From JBOGEB01 sp050743125 (GTDB lineage: Bacteria; Actinomycetota; Nitriliruptoria; Euzebyales; Egibacteraceae): 19,782 nt of DNA. The notes below the pieces were generated by a model. The model was given only the letters and a program-made list of their open reading frames with translations, ran no database searches and was not told the origin of the DNA. Location: the NCBI GenBank assembly GCA_050743125.1, contig JBOGEB010000069.1:1-19782 (forward strand). Reading direction: 5' to 3'. This document shows positions 13,636 through 19,782 of this stretch, in pieces. A program made the translations under genes and the position numbers. Each line of letters starts with the position of its first letter. Positions within the stretch are counted from its first letter, which is position 1.

Positions 13636-14841
13636 TCAGGCGGCGGCGAGGCGGGCGTCGAGCTCGCGGACGCAGTCCGTGTCGGACCACGGCCCGGGCA
13701 TGCGGGTGCGTATGGTGCGGAGGCGGTCGATGCCGACTCGATAGCCGCTCGCCTGGCACAGGTCCAGCGACCGGATCGCCGCGCTGGCGGCGGGCTCCGG
13801 GTCACGGGCCGCCAAGACGTGCACCAGCGCGACGTCAGCATTGAGGAGCGCGGGATCGCGAACGTTGGGGCATGCAGCCCCCAATGCGATGTCGAGCTCA
13901 CCGAGCGCCTCGTCGGTGCGACCAAACGGCGCGAGGGTTCGAGCGGTGAGCACTGACCAGACCGGTCCCGCGCCAGCCAAGAGGCTGGCGCCGGACACGA
14001 AGCCCTCGCCGTCGTCGTCCTCGCCCGTCCGGTCAGCCCGTTCGAGGGCGGCGAACGCGGCAGGCTCCCGCTTGCGCAGCGCACGCTCTCCGGCCTGGCG
14101 CATGGCCACCCACTTGGCCTTCAGGCCGCCGGAGCCCAGCAGCGGGGCGGCGGCGTCGAGCAGGTCGAGCGCAGCGACTGGGTCGGCGTCGCCCACGATG
14201 GAGTCGTGGAGGAGGCTCGCACAGGCCAGGGCGCAGCCGCGCGCGACCCGGATGCCGGACTCGTCGGCCAGGCTGCGCGCCGACGCGGAGTAGGCGGCGG
14301 CCTCGGCGGGCTGGCCGACGAAGGTCGCGGCCAACGACGCGAGGCTGGCCGTCCCCGACGCGTCCACCTGTGCCTGCCGGCGGGCGGCGCTGGACCGCAT
14401 CGGCCCGCGCAACGCCCGGGTGAACCGGTTGAGCAGCCGGCTGGCGTCAGCCAGCAGCACGTCTGGGCTGGTCGTGGGGTAGGTGGCGGCCAGCTCCAGG
14501 TAGTCGGCGTGCAGGTCGCTGCCGGTCTGGCCGGTCGTGGCGCCGCCGAACGTGACCTGCGCGGCTGCGGCGGCCCCGCCGATGAGCAGTTCGCGTCTGC
14601 GCATGTCCGTCTCGATCGCGGTCAGGACCGTCTTGACCGGCACCTCCAGTGCGGCGGCGAGCGCGTGGAGGTGCCGCGGGGTCGGCAGGTGGCCGGCCTC
14701 CCAGTAGCGGACCGCGCGATCGCTCACGCCGCACCACTTGCCGCTCGGGTGCTCGCGGCACTTGGCGGCGACCTCGTCGGCGAGCTCCTGCTGGGACCAG
14801 CCCCGCGCCAAGCGTAGCCGCGCCAACGCGCTGTCGGTCAC
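13636..14841 (-). CDS. XRE-family regulator with TPR-like helical domain
   Basis: The 401-residue protein has an N-terminal helix-turn-helix (ARLRLARGWSQQELADEVAA, then GVSDRAVRYWEAGHLPTPRH, residues 7-57). A linker with an Ala-rich segment (LLIGGAAAAAQVTFGG, about 85-105) leads to a long alpha-helical region of TPR type (about 110-390). Such XRE-TPR proteins are common in actinomycetes and often respond to peptides or small ligands. GTG 14841 has AAGGAGGA at ideal spacing. Two tandem copies of CGTGGTCGCC (14855-14864 and 14867-14876) lie just upstream of that site and may serve as an operator. It heads the operon with the PhoD-like and VOC genes and may control them. Confidence 0.85.
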   Translation of the reverse strand: MTDSALARLRLARGWSQQELADEVAAKCREHPSGKWCGVSDRAVRYWEAGHLPTPRHLHALAAALEVPVKTVLTAIETDMRRRELLIGGAAAAAQVTFGGATTGQTGSDLHADYLELAATYPTTSPDVLLADASRLLNRFTRALRGPMRSSAARRQAQVDASGTASLASLAATFVGQPAEAAAYSASARSLADESGIRVARGCALACASLLHDSIVGDADPVAALDLLDAAAPLLGSGGLKAKWVAMRQAGERALRKREPAAFAALERADRTGEDDDGEGFVSGASLLAGAGPVWSVLTARTLAPFGRTDEALGELDIALGAACPNVRDPALLNADVALVHVLAARDPEPAASAAIRSLDLCQASGYRVGIDRLRTIRTRMPGPWSDTDCVRELDARLAAA

Positions 14842-14942
14842 GTCGTCCTCCTTACGTGGTCGCCTTCGTGGTCGCCGTTTTGCTTCCCCGGTCTCTGGCC
14901 TCGTGGCAGGCGGCCAGGGGCACTTTACTGCCGACCGGTGAC

Positions 14943-15392
14943 ATGGGGCCCGACGAGGCGCGACCTCTCATGAAGAGCCCCGAGCAGGTGCTGTGCTGGA
15001 AGCCGTGTTGCCGCCAGCCGGTACGGCTGGATCCCACCGAGTTCGAGCGGTGGCTGCCGGTGGTCGTCCGGTGCGACCGGCCCCGCTGCGAGCAGCTGTG
15101 GACGGTCCGGTTTCCCCCCACCGGCGGGGAACGGGTGGCGGTCTGGCGGTTGTTCCTCAGTCGAGGTGGTAGGTGGCTGCCGGCGCGTCCGCAGGCGCAC
15201 CGTACCCAGACGGCAGGTCGGGACACGTTCGCACGTACGGCCTGCCGGGCAAGAACTGGCTCCACTCCTCTTGACGCAGATTGCGGCCGGCCAGCGTGCA
15301 GGCGTGCCGAATCCACGCATCGATACTGCTCGGCCACAGTCGCACGGTGTGGTCGCCGCTGGCGGAGGCGATGGTGCTGCCGTCGGGGCTGA
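14943..15392 (+). CDS. Small cysteine-rich protein, 3' part probably displaced
   Basis: Residues 10-75 (MKSPEQVLCWKPCC, RWLPVVVRCDRPRCEQLWTV) hold CWKPCC and CDRPRC, which could bind one zinc. After about 15156 the frame runs through the antisense of the WD40 remnant and becomes arginine-rich, so the natural C-terminus was probably near there and has been lost or replaced. No good ribosome binding site precedes ATG 14943 or the internal ATG at 14970. It is divergent from the XRE gene. The family is not recognised. Confidence 0.35.
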   Translation: MGPDEARPLMKSPEQVLCWKPCCRQPVRLDPTEFERWLPVVVRCDRPRCEQLWTVRFPPTGGERVAVWRLFLSRGGRWLPARPQAHRTQTAGRDTFARTACRARTGSTPLDADCGRPACRRAESTHRYCSATVARCGRRWRRRWCCRRG

Positions 15393-15540
15393 ACGTCACC
15401 CCCCAGACCCGGCGGGTGTGGCCGGTGAACGAAACGACGTTGTGACGCGGCTCCAGGAGTCCTTGGAGCAGCGTGCTTCGAGCCTCATCGGTCGGAGCCA
15501 CGCGCAGGCTCTCGAGGCTCAACAGCAGCGACCAAGGCTG
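15157..15540 (-). pseudogene. C-terminal remnant of an nSTAND1-WD40 protein
   Basis: The frame reads SLLLSLESLRVAPTDEAR, the segment that normally links the transmembrane part to the propeller in these proteins. One WD40 blade follows (FTGHTRRVWGVTFSPDGSTI, DHTVRLW), then the usual tail (DAWIRHACTLAGRNLRQEEW, FLPGRPY). Typical members carry seven or more blades, so most of the propeller has been deleted, probably by recombination between repeats. It is the continuation of the gene at 15722-17857, from which it is separated by the repeat element and a frame change. Confidence 0.8.
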
Positions 15541-15740
15541 CTGGTCGCAGTGACCCCCGCCGCGTCCGCCTGCAGCAGACCCAGCGTCATCGTGGGCAGC
15601 CCATTTTGACCGTGCGTGATGCGTGTCAGCGCTGTGGCCAGGAATCGTCATATGGCCAGGGTTCGTCACGCATGCGTGACGAACCCTGGCCACAAGGGCG
15701 AACACCGCCCAAACGACAACGTTATTTCGACCCGGGTCCT
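15541..15740 (-). mobile_element. Right copy of the repeat element, inside an nSTAND1-WD40 gene
   Basis: 15541-15681 is the inverted counterpart of 1-140. The core is a 40-bp perfect palindrome (15653-15692), preceded by a half-site, GTGGCCAGGAATCGTCA (15635-15651). The outer end is probably near CAACGTTATTT (15717-15727), which also occurs at 205-215, and similarity may continue a little further (to about 15745). The other end is missing: at 15540 the host gene resumes directly. It ends the upstream reading frame with TAA at 15722-15724 and puts the remainder in another frame. Confidence 0.78.
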
Positions 15741-17857
15741 AAGTCCCGCTGCCGCCGAGCCGTCTGCCGCTGGTGCACAGCCACGACCGACAGCACGACC
15801 AGGACGGCGCTCAGCACGCGCAGTCGAAGGTTGCGTCGCCGGGCTGCTGCCAGCTCATCCCGCTCCCGGTCACTGCTGGCGGCCAGGAACTGGCGCTCGA
15901 AATCGTTCAGCCTGGTCTCGTGGCCCGCAGCCCACTCGCGCGCGGCGGCCAACCGCGCGCCCCGGTACAGGAACCCCTCCTCGCGCCCGTTCTGGTCCCA
16001 CTCGATAGTGGCCTCGGTGAGACGACGGTGGACGCGCAGCCCCTCCCGATCCTCGGTCAGCCACCGCCGCAGGGTCGGCCACTCGCGGATCAGCGCCTCA
16101 TGGGCGACCTCGATCGTGTCCTCGCCGAGCGTGGCCAGCCGGGCCTCGGCCAGCCGATCCAACAGCAGATCGACGCCCTCGGCGTCTTGGTCGGCCAACA
16201 GCTCATTCCGTCGCGCGCGCCGCCGGGTGTCCTCAGTGCCCTCCCCCAACGCGGTCAGCCGCAAGAACACATCCTGCGCGATCATCTGCTGAGCGGGGTC
16301 GAGCTTGCCGTAGACGGCCTCGGCGGTCTGGCCGATCGCCTGACGCACCCCGCCAGCATCTCGGTAGCCAGCCAACGTCAACGTGTGGTCCTGCCGGTCC
16401 TGCCAGGTCGCAAACAGCGCGTGCGAGAGCAAGGGCAACGACCCAGGCTCTTCGCCCAGGTCAGCCAGCATCGTCTCGACCAGACCCGGCTCGAGCACGA
16501 GTCCGGCCTGCTTCGCCGGCCCCTCGATCGCTTCCCGCAACTCGGTGGCGGTCATCGGCCCAACCAACACCTGGTGGTCCTGCACGGCGGCGACCAGCTC
16601 GGGGTACTCGGCGCAGCGGGCGTAGAAGTCGGCGCGGACACCAAGGACCACGCTGGTCTGGCCGTCAGCCTCGCTGGCCAGACCGGCTACGGCGTGGACG
16701 AACTCTCGCCGCTCGGCATCGTCGTGGCACAGCGTGAACGTCTCCTCGAACTGATCGACGAGCAGCAGCAGCCGCGCGCCGGCAGGTGCCTTTGCCAACA
16801 CCTGGCGGATCCCAAGCCGCACCCGGCTCGGGTCGGTCTGCCAGTCAGCCAGCAGCGCGCCGGCGGCGACCCCGCACTCCGCGCCGATCTTGGCGGCCAG
16901 CTCCTCCAGTGGATGTGATCCCGGCGTCAACACCATCGTGACCCACGCATCCGCCCCGGCCAACGCGCCACTCCAGACCGCGGGCAGCAGCCCCGCGCGC
17001 AGCACCGACGACTTGCCGCTGCCGGACGGGCCGACGACTGCCAGGAACGGCTTCTCCGACAGGCGGACGACCAGCTCGGCGACCAGCTGCTCGCGTCCGA
17101 AGAACCAGGCGGCATCCTTTGCCTGGAAGGGCGCCAAACCTTTGTACGGGCAGGGTTCCTCGTCGGGGGTGGCCGGGGCAGACGCTGGCGTCCTCAGGGC
17201 CTCGAGGCGCAGCAAGACCAGGTTGAGCTTGATCCGGGAGTCGCGTAACAGCTCGGTCTGCTGGCGCTGTTCGGCCCCCTGTCGGGCCTGCTCACGCTCG
17301 ATTTTGCCCAGTGTGTGGCGAGCCTCGTCCAGCATCCGGCGGAACTCGCTGAACGAGGTGCCAAGCTTGGTGAACGCGTTGGTGAGCGCGAGTTGGACAT
17401 CGGCGGACGCCGCCTCCAGCGCGGTCTCGACCCCGTGCACCTGCTCGAGCAGCGCAGCGACGTCACCCCGCAACCCGGCAGCGCACTCGTCCTGACCCTG
17501 CAAGCAGGCGAGCAGCTCGCGCTCCAACGCCTCCTGCAGCTCCACCTCAGACCTGCGCGCGCCGTCCTGGCGGCGCAGCCGGTCGATCGCGTCCTTGAGG
17601 AAGTCGCCGATGTACCCGCCGCCAGTGGCCCCAAGCAGCGCCACGGCCGCCTTTACCGCCTCGGGGACGCCCTGGCCGAGCAGCGCGGCCACACAACCGG
17701 CATGCACGCAGCCGCGACCAGCGTGGCGATCATGCCCGTCGGCGTCGCACCCTTGAGCCGCGCCGCGTGACGGCGCACCGCCGCGCGAATCCCCTCACGC
17801 GCCTGGTCCTGCTCAACAAGCGCCTGCGCCACATGAGCTCCGGCGACCGCTGCCCAT
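15722..17857 (-). pseudogene. nSTAND1 ATPase with transmembrane segment, interrupted (N-terminal part of a WD40 protein)
   Basis: From ATG 17707 there is a 661-residue open frame. It has an N-terminal helical/coiled-coil part (about 40-170), PCPYKGLAPF (186-195), the P-loop GPSGSGKSS (226-234), Walker B LLLLVDQFEE (313-322), LGEEPGSLPLLSHALFATW, and a membrane segment (LRVLSAVLVVLSVVAVH, about 628-645). It ends at the repeat element. Upstream, another frame encodes what should be the true N-terminus (AAVAGAHVAQALVEQDQAREG to LVAAACMPVV). It is reachable from ATG 17857 only by removing one base in a GGG run and restoring one near 17690. So both ends are damaged. Intact relatives are STAND sensors whose propeller detects a trigger. 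The exact damage could partly be sequencing error. Confidence 0.82.
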
Positions 17858-18019
17858 TAGGACGAACGTGCGCTGGCCAGCACAGTCGTACCTCTCCGGC
17901 GCTGCCAAGGGTCTCGTCGTCGGCTCACCAACGACTCATCGGGGGATCCAGGGTCACTGTCGAGGCTCGGTGGCACGCCCCGGTACGGTTGGCCATGACG
18001 CTGCTATGCTGACACCATC
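17858..18019 (+). promoter_or_regulatory. Promoter region of the second VapBC module
   Basis: TATGCT at 18005-18010 is a -10 box whose expected start point is within three or so bases of the ATG at 18020, so the transcript should be leaderless or nearly so. No Shine-Dalgarno sequence is present. A clear -35 box was not found. The rest of the stretch has no recognised feature. Confidence 0.45.
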
Positions 18020-18271
18020 ATGGTGGCACGAACGCAGATCAGCCTCGATCTTGAGGATCATCGGCGCGCCCGAGCGCGCGCCCAGCAGCTTGGGATCTCA
18101 TTCGCCGAGTATGTTCGCCGCTTGATCGCTCGCGACCTCGACGAACCGGCTCCAGCCACCGACCTGGCGAAGGTGTTCGACTTGGGTTCCTCGGGCGGCG
18201 CTGACGTTGCACGCCATAAGGACGCCTACATCGGAGACGCGGTCGCCGCCGCGCAAGCCGACGACCGGTGA
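18020..18271 (+). CDS. vapB: Ribbon-helix-helix antitoxin (VapB-type), second module
   Basis: The 83-residue protein opens with RTQISLDLEDHRRARARAQQ and continues LGISFAEYVRRLIARDL, a ribbon-helix-helix DNA-binding fold. The remaining acidic, flexible tail (ATDLAKVFDLGSSGG to ADDR) should wrap the toxin. Its stop codon overlaps the toxin start (GTGA at 18268-18271), so the two are translationally coupled. It differs in sequence from the antitoxin at 3806-4045 and is not a recent duplicate. It is expected to repress its own operon. Confidence 0.85.
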   Translation: MVARTQISLDLEDHRRARARAQQLGISFAEYVRRLIARDLDEPAPATDLAKVFDLGSSGGADVARHKDAYIGDAVAAAQADDR

Positions 18272-18684
18272 GCCTGTTCATCGACACGTCGATTTGGTAC
18301 GCGGTCGCCGACCGCGACGACCGCAGCAACGCACGCGCGAAGCGGATCCTGAGCGACGCGGATGAGCGGCTGGTGACGACCGATCATGTGCTCGTTGAGA
18401 CGTGGCTGCTTCTTCGACGACGTCTCAGCCGTGACGCTGCCCAGCGGTTCTGGCAAGGGCTGCGCAGCGGTGTGGCGACCATCGAGCCGGTGGGATCGGC
18501 GGACCTTGAGGTCGCCTGGTCCATCGGGCAGGACCTCGCGGATCAGGACTTCTCGATCGTGGATCGGACGAGCTTTGCGGTGATGCGCCGGCTCGGCTTG
18601 GAGCGGGTCGCCAGCTTCGACCAAGACTTCGCGATCTTCCGCTACGGGCCGCGCAGACAGCGGGCGTTCACGGTCCTTCGTTGA
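18268..18684 (+). CDS. vapC: PIN-domain ribonuclease toxin (VapC-type), second module
   Basis: The 138-residue protein carries the PIN acidic set: D6 in LFIDTSIW, E44 in VLVETWLLL, D99 in DFSIVDRTSF and D118/D120 in SFDQDF. Its length is normal for the family. GTG 18268 overlaps the antitoxin stop. It converges on the alpha/beta hydrolase gene, with 14 bases between their ends. All catalytic positions appear intact. RNA cleavage is the known family activity; the target is unknown. Confidence 0.9.
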   Translation: MSLFIDTSIWYAVADRDDRSNARAKRILSDADERLVTTDHVLVETWLLLRRRLSRDAAQRFWQGLRSGVATIEPVGSADLEVAWSIGQDLADQDFSIVDRTSFAVMRRLGLERVASFDQDFAIFRYGPRRQRAFTVLR

Positions 18685-18698
18685 CAGGAGCCATCCGG

Positions 18699-19538
18699 CT
18701 ACGGCATGGGGAGCGCGGCGTCCTGGCGCAGGAAACTCGTGAGGGCGGTGAGCAGCCGGGGACCGTCGAGCAGCGCCCGGTCGTTGTGGCCGGCGCCAGG
18801 GAGCAGGACGAAGCGCGATGGTCCCGCCGCAGCCTCAGCGACCCGGCGGCTCTGCGCAGGCGGGACGATGCTGTCGGCCTCGCCGGCGACGACGAGCACC
18901 GGGCCGTCGTAGCGGGCGACGTGGTCGATGACCGGGAAGCGGTCCCGCAGCAGCGCCCGGACGGGCAGGAACGGATAGTGGAGACGCCCCACCTCCGCCA
19001 GCGACGTGAACGGCGAGCGCAGGACCAGCGCCCGCGGTGGTTGCTCCAGCGTCAGGGCGGCGGCCACGCCGGCGCCCAGCGACTCGCCGAAATAGATCAT
19101 GCGGTCCGGGCCTGCGCGGGAGCGTGCCTGCATCCAGGCGTGAGCGGCCCGGGCGTCGGCGAGCAGCCCTTGCTCGGACGGCGTGCCCGAATTGCCGCCG
19201 TAGCCGCGGTAGTCGAACAGCAGGACGTCGAGGCGGGCGGCGGCGAGCGCTGCGGCCAGGGGCGCGCGGAACGAGCGATTGCCGGCATTGCCGGGGAAGA
19301 CGATGACGGCGCCGACCGGGCCGGGCGTGGCGGCTGGCATGAACCAGCCTGACAGCGACAGGCCGTCCTCGGTGCGGACGCTCACCTCCTCGACCTCACC
19401 CAGGCCCATCTCGACCGGCGTCAGCACCGGTCCGCTCGGCAGGTAGATCAGCTGCCGTTGAAGGACCCACAGCGCCGTCATGAGCACCGCTGTCCCGCCG
19501 AGCAGGCCACCGACGTTGACGAGGAGTTGCCGACCCAC
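18699..19538 (-). CDS. Membrane-anchored alpha/beta hydrolase (ABHD13/YqkD-like)
   Basis: The 279-residue protein has an N-terminal membrane helix (VGGLLGGTAVLMTALWVLQR, about 8-28). The alpha/beta hydrolase fold follows, with VIVFPGNAGN (oxyanion region), LLFDYRGYGGNSG and the nucleophile elbow GESLGAG (S153), completed by D222 (AGEADSIVPP) and H251 (GAGHND). The triad is complete, so it should be an active serine hydrolase, probably acting on lipid or ester substrates at the membrane. The start at GTG 19538 is supported by the helix beginning soon after; the ribosome binding site is weak (CCAGG). It converges with the second VapC gene. Confidence 0.88.
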   Translation of the reverse strand: MGRQLLVNVGGLLGGTAVLMTALWVLQRQLIYLPSGPVLTPVEMGLGEVEEVSVRTEDGLSLSGWFMPAATPGPVGAVIVFPGNAGNRSFRAPLAAALAAARLDVLLFDYRGYGGNSGTPSEQGLLADARAAHAWMQARSRAGPDRMIYFGESLGAGVAAALTLEQPPRALVLRSPFTSLAEVGRLHYPFLPVRALLRDRFPVIDHVARYDGPVLVVAGEADSIVPPAQSRRVAEAAAGPSRFVLLPGAGHNDRALLDGPRLLTALTSFLRQDAALPMP

Positions 19539-19611
19539 GCCTGGAGCCTATGCGCCCGCGCACTGCTTTAGTACAGATCGCTGGCGACTGCCGTGACGTG
19601 AGGGGCAACGG

Positions 19612-19782
19612 TCATCGGGACTGGTCCGGCCGGCCGCCCGACATCTCGTAGAGCGGATCCCGGATGATCTCGATCGGGATGCCGTCGGGATCGCGGGAGT
19701 ACACCGACTCCTCGACACCGCGGTCAGAACCCACCTAGGTGATCCCGTGCGCGCCCAGGCGGGGTTCAGCTCCTCGCAGCCG
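19612..19782 (-). pseudogene. Broken duplicate of the VOC-fold gene, continuing past the window
   Basis: The minus strand reads SDRGVEESVYSRDPDGIPIE, then RDPLYEMSGGRP, clearly the C-terminus of a close relative of the 11538-12047 product (which has RGVEESMYFRDPDGIQIE there). The codon for the tyrosine of GITYLG is replaced by a TAG stop. Just before it, CAGGCGGGGTTCAG is one base shorter than CAGGCGACCTTTCAG in the intact gene, so there is also a frameshift. The 5' part is outside the window. Confidence 0.85.

Noticed and set aside
13632..14084. Long N-terminal extension of the PhoD-like frame
   Set aside because: The open frame continues upstream for 151 codons, but this is antisense-like low-complexity sequence in a shifted frame of the XRE regulator gene. 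The Tat signal begins right at TTG 13631.
1..15740. Idea that the 15.4-kb interval is a composite transposon
   Set aside because: There are no transposase genes, the two bracketing copies are partial, the right copy interrupts a gene whose halves remain collinear, and no target duplication is visible.
15773..16918. Long plus-strand open frame over the nSTAND1 gene
   Set aside because: It is a shadow frame; the minus strand has the P-loop, Walker B and other motifs in order.

Overview
The window is high-GC DNA, almost certainly from an actinomycete. The strongest lineage marker is a WhiB-like iron-sulfur regulator at 4967-5293. Frequent GTG/TTG starts, apparently leaderless toxin-antitoxin genes and STAND-type ATPase genes fit the same group. 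No rRNA, tRNA, CRISPR array, phage structural gene or intact transposase was seen. This looks like accessory chromosome: many broken genes, three VapBC-type loci, and several small non-autonomous repeat elements.

Left part (1-4700). A repeat element at the window edge abuts the 3' end of a frameshifted TIR-NB-ARC STAND gene (minus). Divergent from it is a small two-part protein of unknown function, followed by a protease-like gene fragment. Next come a zinc-ribbon/sigma-region-4 protein (minus), an intact VapBC module (plus), and an intergenic stretch with nested inverted repeats.

Middle (4684-11470). A small membrane protein and a WhiB-like regulator lie on the minus strand; the WhiB gene has a clear promoter and a structured leader. 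Divergent from them is an HTH-UTRA regulator, with a MITE inserted one base after its stop codon and flanked by a perfect 7-bp target duplication. A second, larger relative of that MITE follows. Then come a secreted cupin, a 44-bp perfect palindrome, and two distantly paralogous exported proteins (one a lipoprotein, one with a C-terminal membrane anchor). A decayed vapBC and a Uma2-family nuclease-like gene follow.

Right part (11538-19782). A likely operon runs on the minus strand: XRE-TPR regulator, Tat-exported PhoD-like phosphodiesterase, VOC-fold protein. Beyond it lies an nSTAND1-WD40 gene, split by an inverted copy of the left-edge element and reduced to one WD40 blade. A second intact VapBC pair, a membrane-anchored alpha/beta hydrolase and a broken duplicate of the VOC gene close the window.

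Two patterns stand out. First, two inverted copies of one ~140-bp core lie 15.4 kb apart, and each adjoins a damaged STAND ATPase gene of the kind used in bacterial conflict systems. Second, the two MITE copies keep a 15-bp stem through a compensating base-pair change. Nothing amounts to a demonstrably new intact system; the best novelty candidates are the repeat elements, the zinc-ribbon/sigma-4 protein, the exported paralogue pair and the WhiB leader.
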